Source: Prosopocoilus inquinatus
Taxonomy: Eukaryota > Arthropoda > Insecta > Coleoptera > Lucanidae
DNA length: 64,000 nt
Direction: 5' to 3'
NCBI GenBank assembly: GCA_036172665.1
Contig: CM069870.1
Location: forward strand, 70,494,212-70,558,211
Shown here: piece after piece, positions 33,001 to 44,163 of the stretch
Layout: each line of letters begins with the position of its first letter
How positions within the stretch are numbered: position 1 is the stretch's first letter
Made by a program: the position numbers and the translations under genes
The notes under the pieces: model-generated
Databases searched by the model: none
Seen by the model: the letters and a program-made list of their open reading frames with translations, nothing else
What the model was told of the DNA's origin: nothing

Positions 33001-35400
33001 TCTGCCGATTTTTTAGAATCTCAAATCTAGCGATCTTTTTCTGCTTTTGTTTAACATTTCTCTTCGTTTCCGTCCAATTTTTTTGTTTTTGTTTTATCGT
33101 TTCTTTTACCGATTATTTTCAACTCGACTTTTTCGCGTCAATTTCTTTGTTTTCAAATTTAAATCGTCTCGCATTTTTAATCGAGTCCGTCGATCTTCTT
33201 TTGTTAGTACCGCTTTTTTCAATTTTGTTGATTTTTTCCAAACTACTGTTTTTAGAATTCCTGTATCTCTGTCGATCATCGTTTGTTCTTGTGCATTATT
33301 TTTTTTTTCTTTTCCAGTCGTGTTTTCAGTTTTCGACGATTTTCTCAAATTTTTAGTTAATTCTTTTGTTTTGATTTTTTCTTGTTTATTTATTTTCTTT
33401 TCCAAACTATTTTCTGAAATTTAATTTTCATTAAAAAGCGCGTCGAGTCTTATGTTTTTGAATAAATTTTCAAACCTGCCGATCTTCTCTTGTTTTTATT
33501 TGACAGTTTTCATAGTTTTTGTTTCCAAACTGTTTTGTTTTTAAGAGGAATCTCACGTTTTGCTTCGAAACCTCGCGCATTTCTTGAGTTCATTTCGTTT
33601 TTCTAATTCTTTCTTTCTTCTTCTATGTTATCTTCTAATTAATTCGGCATTTGTCGATCCTCTTTTGTTTCTTCTTTCATACATTTCGATTTTTATTTTA
33701 TTTTTTAAATGTTTACGTTCAATTTTTCTTGTAGTTTTTAATATTCTAATTTGTGTTAAATCAGGTTAAGTTGATGTCAGTCGGCTTAGACTGATCTTGA
33801 GATTTGTTGAGCTTAACTTTAATCTATCTCTAAATCTTACTTTTACTATTTTTTTTAATTTTTAAATCTTTTAAGTATCTTTTTTTTTTAATTTTTTACT
33901 TAAGTAGAATGGAGAATGCAATAACATATAATAAATTGGGTGAGTTCAGTTGACCTTGAGATTTATCGAGGGTGTATAAATTTTAGATTATTCAGATTTA
34001 ATTTTTTTTTCTATTTTTTTTAATTGTATTTTGATTTTTAACATTTTTTATTTTTATTGTTTTGCCTGGGAATAGAATCGAGTTCAGTTGTTGGGTTGAG
34101 TTTGGTTGACCTTGATATTGGTCGCATTAATCATTTCTTATTTTCTTTGCATTTTTTACTTTTAATTTTTTTGCTTCGATTGAATAAAAAGTTAGAGGTC
34201 AGTTGAGTGAGACTTTGAGATTTGTTGAGTTTGACTTTAACAATATTTTTTACTTTTTAAATTTTAATTCTTTTACTCTTTCTTAATTTTTTACTTAGGT
34301 TGGGTTTACGTTGGGTGGGCGTTGACATTTTCTTTTTATTTATTATATTATCTTTAATCTTGCCATTTTTTTGTTTTTGTTTTATCGTTTCTTTTACCGA
34401 TTATTTTCAACTCGACTTTTTCGCGTCAATTTCATTTTGTTTTCAAATTTAAATCGTCTCGCATTTTTACTCGAACCTGTCGATCTTCTTTTGTTCGTAC
34501 CGGTTTTTTCAATTTTGTTGATTTTTTCCAAACTACTGTTTTTAGAATTCCTGTATTTCTGTCGATCATCGTTTGTTCTTGTGCATTTTTTTTTCTTTTT
34601 CAGTCGTGTTTTCAGCTTTCGACGATTTTTTCAAATTTTTAGTTAATTCTTTTGTTTTGATTTTTTCGTGTTTATTTATTTTCTTTTCCAGAAAAATTTT
34701 CTGAAATTCAATTTTGATTAAAAAGCGTGTCGAGTCTTGAGTTTCTGAATCAATTTTCGAATCTCTCGACAGAGTAAAAACAAAAGAAGATCGACTTCTT
34801 TTGTTTTTACTCTGTCGTCTTTTTAGATTTTTGCTCCAATCGGTTTTGTTTTTAAGCTGAATTTCGCATTTTACTTCGAAACCTCCTGCACTTTTTGCGT
34901 TCATTTCAGTTTTTTTTTTGTTTTAATTTGTTAACTTTTCTTCTACATCATCTTCTAATTAATTCGTAATTTGTTGATCCTCTTTTGTTTTCATTTCTTC
35001 CTCTTTATAGATTTCTTCTTCAAGCTACTTTCTGAAATTTAATAATAAAAATAAATTTAATAATAAAAAAACACGTCGGGTCTTGCGTTTTTAAATCGAT
35101 TTTCAAATCTGTCGACCTTCTTTTGTTTTTTTTATTTTATCGTTTTCATAGTTTTTGTTTCCAAACGGTTTTGTTTCTAAGCCGAATCTCGCGTTTTACT
35201 TTGATTTTTTGAGTTCATTTCGTTTTTCTAATTGTTTTTTTTTCTTCTACGTTATCTTCTATTTAATTCGGAATTTGTGGATCCTCTTTTGTTTTTACTT
35301 GATTTCATTTCTAATTAATTCGTCTCCAAGCGAATATCGCTGTTTTTTTTGTTTTGTTTGGTTATATCCGACAATTTGTTTTTCCAAATACCATACCGCC
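30060..35400 (+). repeat. T-rich higher-order repeat array, ~1.36-1.40 kb period
   Basis: Landmark words recur at steady distances. TTTCATGCGYTTCGATTTTT occurs near 30077, 30915, 31402, 32277 and 33678 (last copy changed); GTCGATCTTCTTTTGT near 30717, 32074, 33477 and 35109; GTTCAGTTGACCTTGAG near 30340, 31187, 31661, 32528 and 33946. The distances 30915-32277-33678 give about 1.36-1.40 kb. Exact TGACCTTGA occurs at 30345, 31192, 31666, 32533, 32674, 33951 and 34107. Frames of up to 125 codons are low-complexity Phe/Leu-rich by-products. Confidence 0.85.
34767..34817. repeat. Perfect 23-bp hairpin inside the T-rich array
   Basis: Left arm 34767-34789 and right arm 34795-34817 are exact inverted repeats (CGACAGAGTAAAAAC inwards) with a 5-nt ATCGA loop. 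The right arm belongs to the normal array unit; the left arm is an inverted extra copy, so the hairpin arose by a local inverted duplication. Confidence 0.85.
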
Positions 35401-35409
35401 TTTTAATTA

Positions 35410-36030
35410 ATATAATAACGTTTATGTAAAACACGTACCCATCTTTTACGATTTTTACGTCATTTGTTTTTATTATCTTCTTCGTTTATCCTTATGAGAA
35501 CGTAAAATCAACGTGCGAGAGAGATAGCTGAAGGCAGGGAGGCAAAAAGATCAATGTGCGAGAGAACGGTAGGTCAGTAGTGTTTACGCCTTGAGCATGA
35601 CATAACATATAACCGGCATATTAAAGTATTTCTTACGTTCGTGTGCCCATACCGATTCGTGCGCTGTCATATTACCTTATATTATCCTGTATAATTTTTT
35701 ACTTTTAAGTTTTTGCTTAAATTGAATACGATTAGGTAGAGTTTAGTTGAGTTAGATTGATTTTGAGATTTGTTGAGTCTGATTTTAACATTCTTTTATT
35801 TTTAATTTTTTTTGCTTGCTTACCGCCTTTCGGCTGCCCTGGCGCTGAACTTTCTTGTAAAAAGTGTCAATAAAACGGATCATTCTCTTTTTGTTCTCTT
35901 TCTTCTCTGTTTGTTTTTTTTTTGTTTTTGGATCAAATTCAACTTTGTTATTGTAACTTGTAATTTTCCGCGATTTCATTATTGACCTTTCATCATGCCA
36001 GCCAGCATTTGCGATCGTTTCATTCGAATG
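35410..36030. other. AT-rich spacer, nothing recognised
   Basis: The first part (35470-35690) is less repetitive, with GCGAGAG/GAGAGA words. The second part returns to T-rich repeat relics (TTGATTTTGAGATTTGTTGAG). No gene is visible. Confidence 0.4.
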
Positions 36031-36039
36031 AATCTCTTT

Positions 36040-36300
36040 GTGTGCAGTCGACGCCGCTCTCGATTTCGTTGATCGCCGATAATTCGCAATTTAAAATTGG
36101 TGGGTGGGCGGGTGCTTTCCGATTGCGTTCGAGTTTTCTCCTCCGTCCGTTCGGAATTGAAACCTGAAAGCGGCCGACGCCGGCGGCGGCGCGTCTGTTT
36201 GTTCTACAACAAATCGGCGGGCGCGCGAGACAAAAGCGCCGATGATTACAATGCGAACGGCGGAACTCCCCGACAAAGTAAATATTGAAGATATTAAATC
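36040..36300. other. GC-rich island
   Basis: The stretch is CpG-rich with GGCCGACGCCGGCGGCGGCG and no frame that continues into a recognisable protein on either strand. Candidate conserved noncoding sequence by composition only. Confidence 0.3.
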
Positions 36301-36497
36301 GTTTTACGGCCTGTGCTCGTTTTCAGCCCACTTCGATTAAAAAAAAAAAGTTTCGTTGGTCGATCGCGGAAGCACGCAGGCCCCCCCGATCAATTCCCGT
36401 CGAAAACCGCCCCTTTTTATGACTACTTATTAAACCAAAACCTTCATTTTACACGAAAAAAAAAATTATTTGTAAATGGTACATTTGCTGTTAAATC

Positions 36498-37025
36498 GTC
36501 GATGGTCCGCGATGTACGCCGCCCTCTTGTAATGCGGTCCAAACTTCATCGCAGGTAAGTTAGCAATGCTTCGCTTCATAAGCACTTTACTGACGGGTAT
36601 TTATTTAAATTTTTTGTACCAATATTTTAAGCAGAAGTTAAGTTTCAGTCAGGTTTAGATTATGACATTTACGCTTAGTGAGTATAATGCCAATCACATT
36701 CTGAATGCCAAATTTAAGTGTCAATTAGAATATGTGTGACATTTTGTTGAACTTGCCCAAAATGTCATATTCTAAACACAACTTAAATTTAAGCTTTGCT
36801 TAAAACATTATTGGTGCAACCGGCCGTTAAAGTAAGCTTTTAAAGAATGCACCAAGTCTTAATTAATTCAGTTTGAATTATCTGACGATCTGATGATTTA
36901 AATCGAAATTTTTAGTTTCGTGTCGACGGTCTGCGATGTACGCATTGCTCATGTAATGGGGTCCAAAAATTAAGACAGGTGAGCTGGTGTTGCTTCACAG
37001 GTAAGCACTTCACCAGGACTATAAC
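36498..37025 (+). repeat. Two copies of a ~100-bp repeat with a splice-donor-like word
   Basis: Copies begin at 36498 and 36922 with GTCGAYGGTCYGCGATGTAC. They share TTGTAATGCGGTCC or ATGTAATGGGGTCC and reach CAGGTAAGTTAGC or CAGGTGAGCTGG about 60 bp later. A third copy lies inverted at 40760-40872, where the word is CAGGCTAG. The CAG/GTRAG part fits a splice donor, but the copies look like a dispersed repeat and have no shared reading frame. Confidence 0.6.
36614..36825. mobile_element. Diverged MITE with TTGYACCAATA ends
   Basis: The left end (TTGTACCAATATTTTAAGCA) and right end (TTGCACCAATAATGTTTTAA on the minus strand) are inverted repeats of ~65 bp with moderate divergence. Inner words TATGACATTT also pair. 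The TTGCACCA start resembles the 17495-17622 element, so both may belong to one broad family. Confidence 0.6.
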
Positions 37026-37249
37026 TTCCGTTGCTGCTCAATTATTTTCACTTGTCTGCCCGAGCTACAATAAAAAAGTTGAATTTGATACTTTTCTGGT
37101 AGGTAAAAAAAAAAAAAACAGGAGAAGCAAAAAGAACACAAGGAGACAATGGGTGGGTACGTTTTATTGACATTTTTTATAAAAAGAGTTCAACGCCATC
37201 TGTTGACGGTCTGCGATAATACTCATAGAGCGCCAGAAATTTTTAGATT

Positions 37250-38430
37250 AATTTGTTTTTTTATTTTGAAATTTTTAGTAAATAATTTCTTTTTTTAGTA
37301 AGTTTAAAATTTTTTTTTAGTTTTAAATTCATCATTTTTGTTTTGCTTCCACCCTCCAAATTATGTATCTCAAAATATTCAGTTTTTTTATTTATTCTAT
37401 TTTCAACTTCTGAAATTAAATACATTCGCGTTTTGTTAAAAATTAAAATCGACTGTCATTTGTTTTGTCCCCTAAAATTTACGGCTTTTATATTTTGATT
37501 TTTTTCTCGATTTTTTAAAATTGGGAAATACCAGTCGGTCATTTTTGTTCTGCTCCCTGTCTTCAAAATTTTCGTTTCATTAAAAAAAAAAGTTTAATTT
37601 AAAAATTTAATTGATTGCGTTTTGTTAAAAATTAAAAACGACAGTCTTTTGTTTTGGCCCCCTAAAATTTACGACTTTTATATTTTGGGTATTTTCTTTA
37701 CTTTTTTTAAATCGGAGAAAACCGGTCATTTTTGCTCTGTCCCCCGTCCTCAAAATTGTCATAATTTATCTATCTAAAAATTTTCAATTCATTGTTACTT
37801 TGTGCTGTTCCCCCCTTGATTTCCGTACTTTTTCCCGTTCTTAACTGTTTAGTTTGGAATTTGATGAGAGAGTTTCCTAAGTTTAAAAATTAAAAGCTAC
37901 TCTCTTTTTTCTCAATTTTAAAAAAAAATTTTATAAAAAAACATATTGTGGTTAGGAGTCAAAATCTTTTTTGTACTCTCCCCGCTCGAATAAAGTTTCT
38001 GAAATTTTCATTTTACAATCTTTTAATTTTTTGCGAGTTGTAAAATGGTTGCAAAAGATTTTATTCAAGTCGTCTTTTGTTTTGCCTTTCGCCCCCTACA
38101 ATTTCAGTGTTTTGTGTTTTCACATTGAAGAATTCTGTTTAAAATTTCTCGCGATTTTTCTAACCTGAAATTTTTCTAATTTTTCAGTTTCTAAACTAAA
38201 ACTCCGTTGATTTTTTTTTGTTTGTCCCATAAAATATTCGACTAATTTAACCAAGTCGTTTTCTATCGTGCCCCTAAAATTTCCGCGTTTTTTCTTTTAT
38301 AACCTAAAAACTTCTGTTTAAAATTTTCTTTTGCTTTTTCTAACTTCAAATTTTCTAACTTTTGAGTTTCAACCGCAAAATCCTCAAACTGACGCAGAGC
38401 GACACCGTCGTTTTCTTCGCTCGATAAATA
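37250..38430 (-). repeat. ~180-bp repeat array, minus orientation
   Basis: Read on the minus strand, units contain GGGGGCCAAAACAAAAGAC, TTTTAATTTTTAACAAAACGC, and a GARCAGAACAAAAATGACCG segment. The same units appear on the plus strand at 41.0-43.1, 46.85-47.8 and 50.3-51.4 kb. This array is therefore an inverted counterpart of the arrays to its right. No gene is visible. Confidence 0.75.
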
Positions 38431-38439
38431 AATAAGTTA

Positions 38440-39700
38440 AATTAGAAAAAACAAAAGATAATCGACAAGATTATTTATTTACTTGAAGGCGAATGAAAAA
38501 TCTCAAACTCTGATTTTTGGAAAACAAAAATTAGCGGAACAAAAATCAAGGCAAACGATTTTTAAAGAGAAACAAAACGCCGGTTTCTGAAAGAAAAATA
38601 CAAAAAAAGGAACGACAACAAAAAAAAACAACCGATTTCTGAAGAAACAAAAAAAATATCGGACAAAACAGAAGCAATGTTTCTAAAGGAAAAAAGGTGG
38701 ACAAAGTCAAGGAAAGAAACTTAAAAAACAAAACAAATGATTATCCAAAAGTGCTTAAAGAAAATCGACGATAAATAAATAAGTTAAATTAGAAAAACAA
38801 GATTATTTATTTAAACTCGAATAATAAAACTGGAAAATTATTCATTTACTTTACGATTTGGGAAAAACAAAAGAAGAATCTAAAAAAATCTCTTAGCTTC
38901 AAGAAATTCAGCTGAAAACAAATTAATTTCATTTCTGAAAAAAAAAAACAAGGAAAACAAATGGCTATCCCAGAATTATTGGAATTAAAACAAAAAAAAG
39001 AATTAAGAAAAAAATAAAGAAAGCCAGGAAAGAAAACGAAAACAAGTGACTGTCGTGAAGTTTTAAAGCGACGGTGTTTTGAAAAATAAACACCCAAAAG
39101 GTGCAATTCTACCATCAAATGGAGGGGGGGGGGCGAAGGAGCGGACAGATGGAAGTCAGGTTAAAAAAAATAACGAAAGCACGAAAACAAAAGACGAAAA
39201 ACAAGTGACGATCGTCAAGTGTGTGTAATCCAAAAAAACTAAAACAAATCTGTCTCTTAGATTTCGAAGTGTGACTCGCCAAGGAATCGCAGCCAAGGTC
39301 AGGGTACGGCACTGGCGGTTACGTTGAGCGTTTCAGGGCCGCATCTAATAAAATTTCGCCCTTTTGGCTGTTGGTAATTAAAAAAGGAATTTAAATTGTA
39401 TTGAAAGCAAAGGCGTCGTCGCTCCTTTTTCTTTTTCAAGAAATTACAAATAAATTGTTTCTTTTTTTGTGCGGTGCCATCTCCGAGCTTAACGTTAAAA
39501 TAAAGCTCTCTTGCTGCTTTTCTTTTTGATGAGAAGTCGTTTTTAAAATGTCAATTTCATTTCAGAAAGCTTAAATTGCGACATCTCTGATCTGATCACA
39601 AAACTTCGTTTGCTGTTCGATTATTATTATATTATTTTTCAAACTGAAAACAAAAGTTACGTTTAAGCTACGTGACAAGTTTGCGCTGTTTTGCATTAGC
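38440..39700. other. A-rich then mixed sequence, no gene recognised
   Basis: 38440-39100 is A-rich with AAACAAAA words and a repeated AATAAATAAGTTAAATTAGA (near 38423 and 38771). 39100-39700 is more mixed and has a G run at 39124-39132. Frames of 60-90 codons are low-complexity. Nothing can be assigned. Confidence 0.4.
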
Positions 39701-39717
39701 TGTTGCCCCCCTCCCCC

Positions 39718-39840
39718 TCCAGGTAGCTCAGTGCAGAAGAGGGTGGTTCAAAGGTGTTTAAAACAAGCGCCAGGGTGAACGAATTCCCAGCTACGAGACA
39801 GTGTTCCCAACGCGACTCGAACTCGCAATAGTTTTAGGCA
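39718..39840 (+). repeat. Third copy of the TAGCTCAGT repeat
   Basis: It contains GTAGCTCAGTGCAGAAG and CGCCAGGGTGAACGAATTCC AGCTA-type sequence matching 14022-14100 and 14313-14400 with more divergence. The end has GCGACTCGAACTCGC, whose reverse complement resembles a tRNA T-arm, but a matching A-box at the right distance is not seen. Confidence 0.45.
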
Positions 39841-39989
39841 ATATAACCAGAACATGATATTAGGGGGGTGAAAAAGAGTCTTGGCTGGGAAACGTTGTAT
39901 AAAAATGTGATTTTTTTTTCTTTTCTTTTTTGAGACACGAAACTCGACCCCAAAACGATTAACTTCACCGCTGATTACAATACATAAGC

Positions 39990-40370
39990 GATTTTAAAGT
40001 GGAAGAGTGGAGGAAGGGGGGAGAAGAAGAAAAAAACGCACGGCGACTTAAAATTGCCAGATCGTCGTCGTTTCACGGCCGTAAATTCTCCGGCGGAAAT
40101 TTCGAGAAAATCCGCCGCCAGGTCAAAGCGGCAAAGATTCGCATTTATGATAACGAGCGTCGTAAAAGAAAGCTCGTCTCGCCCCCGAACAAATCTGCGG
40201 AATGCGTGCGTTTTACGTCCCTAGGACCTGAAAACAAATGTTGTTAGCTCGTCGTGCTCCTCCACCTCTTCTCTTCGGCCGTAAAACGAGCGGCGCATAA
40301 ATAGATCGGCCGGGGGCGTAATTTTTCAATTTTATCGGCCGATTTCGGAACGACATGCAGGCGGAACGCA
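39990..40370. other. GC-rich island
   Basis: The stretch is CpG-rich (GGCCGGGGGCGTAA, ATTTTATCGGCCGATTTCGG) and lies just upstream of the exon-like segment at 40439. An 82-codon frame at 39999-40247 has a basic composition without recognisable motif. It could be regulatory sequence or part of the same gene's intron. Confidence 0.3.
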
Positions 40371-40438
40371 TTTTGAAATATTAAAATTATTTTTGTGCGA
40401 TGTGTTCTTCTATTACACAAATGAATTATTATTATTAG

Positions 40439-40640
40439 TATTGTGGCGAGCCACTCAGCACTACGTCACACTGAAGGCGTCAAGAAGTCGGATCGTTATG
40501 CGTCATTGGCCGTCACGCCACCATCGAACAACCTCGAATTTTCCAGCGTTGGAATGAACGAGAAGGCAGCAAAGGATTTCAAATCGGCCGGGGTGGACTC
40601 AGCAGTTAGTCGAATTCTAAATAGCGATCGTCGAAGTTAG
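40439..40640 (+). CDS. Possible terminal coding exon, unknown product (partial)
   Basis: I do not recognise the product. An open frame begins right after a TATTATTATTAG splice-acceptor-like site at 40438 and ends at TAG 40638-40640, giving ~66 residues. The C-terminus is polar and includes NEKAAKDFKSAG and ends LNSDRRS. GC at third codon positions is near 56% by eye, well above the AT-rich surroundings, which supports coding. Several AATAAA words follow within 60 bp (near 40652, 40668 and 40689), compatible with a polyadenylation signal. There is no ATG at the start, so it would be a last exon. No upstream exon in the correct phase is found in the window. Confidence 0.35.
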
Positions 40641-40759
40641 ATTTAGTGTGTAAATAAATTGTTACAAATAAATTTGATTGTAAGCATTAATAAATTACGG
40701 TTAAGTTTGCTACTGAGTGTTTTATTCGTTTAAATAAATAAATTTAAAACCTAGAAACG

Positions 40760-40872
40760 TAACAGTATGAATCGCAGCAGAAGTAATATTTACAGTAAAG
40801 TGTAATGCTAACTAGCCTGCAATGATTTTCAGGTTCCATTACAAGACAGGGTGTACATCGCAGACCATCGAC
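40760..40872 (-). repeat. Third copy of the GTCGATGGTCTGCGATGTAC repeat
   Basis: On the minus strand it begins at 40872 with GTCGATGGTCTGCGATGTAC, followed by TCTTGTAATGG and CATTGCAGGCTAGTTAGCAT. It is the inverted counterpart of 36498-36600. Confidence 0.6.
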
Positions 40873-40999
40873 ATTTAAATTTCACAGCATTCACGCGTTT
40901 ATTTATTGATTAGTTAAAATTATTAGTACGACGATGCGACGGTATTGCACTGCAAGCGAAGTTTCTTATTTAATTAGGGATAGTTTACATGAATAATTA

Positions 41000-43100
41000 A
41001 TCGCAACAGAAGTTAACGGTCGTAATTTCTAGGGGGAAAAACAAAAGGCAGTCGCTTTTAATTTTTAACAAGAAGCAATCAATTTAATTTTTGAAAGTAC
41101 AAAGTTTTTTTAATCTCGAACCGGACAGAAACATGAAGGGAACGTTTCGCTATAGATTTATAGCTTCGTCAGGAGTGCTATAAATCTATAGCGAAACGTT
41201 GAGTGTTTTCCCTTCATATTTCTGTCCGGTCCGAGATTAAAAAAACTTTGTACTTACAATTTTCATCGGACAAGAACCAACTTCAATTAATTTTTGAACT
41301 TGAACTCGAAGAATTTTGAGAGTGATGAAAATCTTGAAGGCGGGGGATTCCTCGATTTTTTATTTGACAGTCACTTTTAATTTTTTATATTTAGAAAATT
41401 AGTGCAAATTCCAAAACTAAACAATTTAAGAACGGGGAAAAAGTATGACAATTATAACAGGAACATCACAATTGATTGGAATTTTTAAAAATTGAGCAAA
41501 TTGCAGTGTTTGAGGTCGATAACTCGAAGATTTTGTAAGGGGGGCGGGGGACAGGAAAGGTTTCGCTTTATTTTTAAATTTAAAAAATTACAAAACTCGA
41601 TACTAAAATTTTCAGGATAGAAAAACCAAAAAATTCAAAAATTTGCGGAAAAAAATATGAACATTACGCCGGGAGGGGGTAGACATTTCGGTAACGTCAA
41701 AAATTGCAAAGTCCAAGATAAAAATGTCAAAAACTGCACGTAAAAAAAAAAACAAAACACAATCAATTTAATTTCTGATCTTAAAAAATTAAAAATGAGA
41801 TGAATAAATTATGAACATTGAAGGGGAGGGGGGACTGATTTTCCTTGCTTAATTAAAATTAGGAAAATATAAAAGGAGTAAATTATAAGGGGCGAAACAA
41901 AAGACGATCGCGCTTTTAATTTTTTAACGAAACGCAATCGATTTAATTTGAATTTAAAAATTTTAAAAATGTAGGGAAAATTTTGAGAGGTATAAATTAC
42001 GAAAATTTTGAAGTCCGGGGGAGTAAAACTAAGACGACCGACTTGATTTTAAATTCAAATTGTAAAAGCCGCCATTTCTAGCGGGGCAAAACAAAATACA
42101 ATCGCTTTTAATTTTTAACAAAACGCCATGAGTTTAATTTTCGAAGTTGAAATTTTTTTTCTTTAAATTAACAGAAAATCTTGAGATAGATAAATCAAGA
42201 AAATTTTGAGGGCGGGGGCAAAACAAAAATCAAGATTTTTAAAACTGAAAAAAAAATCAAAATGGATTTAGGTTTAGATTTAAAGAATGATAAAAAATAT
42301 TACGGTCTGGGAGGGGGTAGATATTTCGATAATGTCAAGAAATTGCGAAATCGAAAACAAAAAGGTCAAAAACTGCAGGTAAGAAAACAAAACACATTCA
42401 ATTTAATTTTTTGAATTAAAAAGAAAAATTAAAAAATAAATAAATTGAATATTTTGAGAAAGACAAATTGTGAAAATTTTGATGGGGCTATTTAAAGAAA
42501 ATATATAAAAGTCATAAATTCTAGGCGGCAAAACAAAAGACGATCGCTTTTAATTTTTAAGGAAACGCAGTAGATTTAATTTGAACTGAAAAATTTCAAA
42601 AAAATGAAACCCAAAATTTTGATATGCGGGGGAGCAAAACAAAAACGATTCAAAGTATGAAAGTGGTAAATTCTAGGGGGCAAAACAAAAGACAGTCGCT
42701 TTTAATTTTTGAACTTCAGAAAGTAGGCAAATTCTCGAAGCTAAAAATTTCCGGAAAATTATGGGAGGTGAATTATAGAATTATAGAATTACAATAATTG
42801 CCAATTTAAAAGTTGTAAAAATTTTAGTAAGGTGCAAAATTCTGGAGGAGGGGAAGAGGGGCGTCGAGAAACACTTTTTTTTAAACTTACAAAAAAGGCA
42901 AGTAAAATTCTAAACTGAAAATTTCAGAGCAGGAAACCAATGAAGGGGGCGACAGAAAATATGTCAGCGTTCAAACTTACTAAAAAAAAAAAATCTAGAT
43001 TACAAATTTCAGAATACGAAAACAAATTAACCTAAAAATTTCCGGACAGAAGTGGAAATAAATGAGTTGGGGGCACATCTAAAATCAGCAAGTGTGATTT
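41000..43100 (+). repeat. ~180-bp repeat array, plus orientation
   Basis: Units contain TTCTAGGGGGCAAAACAAAA, GACGATCGCTTTTAATTTTT, AACAAAACGCAATC and GAAAATTTTGAGG...GGGGG. Clear starts lie near 41030, 41888, 42079, 42518 and 42670. The copies are diverged and differ in length. No gene is visible. Confidence 0.75.
41097..41253. repeat. 157-bp inverted repeat with TTCGTCAGGAG loop
   Basis: Arms start GTACAAAGTTTTTTTAATCT and meet at CTATAGATTTATAG/CTATAAATCTATAG around a CTTCGTCAGGAGTG loop. The arms match apart from a few substitutions and an ~8-bp gap. It is probably a foldback MITE inserted in the ~180-bp array. Confidence 0.8.
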
Positions 43101-43306
43101 TATTTAATTTTAAATCGAGACGATTTCATTTTGGATTTTTGCGCTCTGCAACACAAAATTATTTTCATCCATACAGCCCTGTACAATCCCAGATATTAAA
43201 TTCCGATAGAATTTATTTAAATCGCTAGATGAAGGGTGGGTCGAAGTTCAAAATCGAAACGAAATATAGGCGGAATTGGTAGCACTGAAGATGAAATCGT
43301 CCCCAC

Positions 43307-43364
43307 CTTCGTTTTGCCAACTTACAGTCTGCGACCTTCGTTTTGCCAACTCACACTATGCGAA
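43307..43364 (+). repeat. 29-bp tandem duplication
   Basis: Two adjacent copies begin ACCTTCGTTTTGCCAACT and end TGCG, differing at a few inner positions. An AGATGGCG on the minus strand follows at 43381-43388. Confidence 0.75.
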
Positions 43365-43479
43365 ATTTTTGAGTTTTTAACGCCATCTAACAAATTCTGC
43401 GTGAACTAAGAAAAACCGCTGTAATTTGAAATGAAATTAAAATCTGAAGTTTAAAATAAAAGAAACGTACACATTTAAA

Positions 43480-44040
43480 GAATATTACTAAACGTCGCGT
43501 CGTAATGCGTTTGCTCTCCCTCCCCTAGTTTCATCGATTACTTCTTCTGCAACTTCCAACCCTTCGCCTTGAATATTCGAGTTTTCCCCCCTAGCCGCCC
43601 CTCATAATAATTTACGACCATCGCGACCTTAACTTACGCAATCGAACGGCACAAATATAATAACCTCGAAGTCACTCACACACGCGCACGTTTACATTTC
43701 CGTCCTCCTGCATTGTGAATAATAATAATAATAATAAGAAGAAGAAGAGGTTAGTTCTTCGGATCCAAAAGCAACCAGGAAATATTCCGCCCACGGTCGC
43801 CCGCGAGCGTACACCCCACGGTTTCGGCCGTCCTATCTCCGACATCATCGGCGCTCTAATTACATTTTAATGCGGCCGACCTGAGCGTGCCTCCTGTGAA
43901 TTTTCCTATCGGGTTAACGACACTGATAACGTCCGAGGATATTTAAATCCGGGTTTCTATTTTCGTTCTTTATTGTTTTCTCGATAAACTTTGCCGGAGC
44001 CGGGTAGGGGTAGGTAGGTAGGTAATTGGGTCAGACGATG
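43480..44040. other. GC-rich island
   Basis: A higher-GC, non-repetitive stretch with TCGCGACC, CCGGAGCCGG and AATTACATTTTAATGCGGCC. It contains (AAT)n/(AAG)n at about 43716-43748 and a (GGTA)n run near 44008-44024. No coding frame is recognised. Confidence 0.3.
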
Positions 44041-44153
44041 AAGAAAAGTTCCAATTATTTGTACCAATCGCCGACCGAAACTTGTCTCGTTGTGAATATT
44101 GGATTTTTTTTTTTTTTGGGGGGGGGGGGATAATTCGAATTAATTTCCCAAAT

Positions 44154-44163
44154 CAGTGGCGTA
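44154..44163 (+). other. CAGTGGCGTA word, possible hAT-type terminus
   Basis: CAGTGGCGTAGCTAG starts at 44154. Similar CAGAGGCGTA words lie at 24459 and 59446. Such sequences are common at ends of hAT-like elements, but no paired inverted end is found for any of them here. Confidence 0.25.

Noticed and set aside
33047..33424. 125-codon Phe-rich frame resembling a membrane protein
   Set aside because: Translation of the T-rich array; the same composition recurs in each unit.
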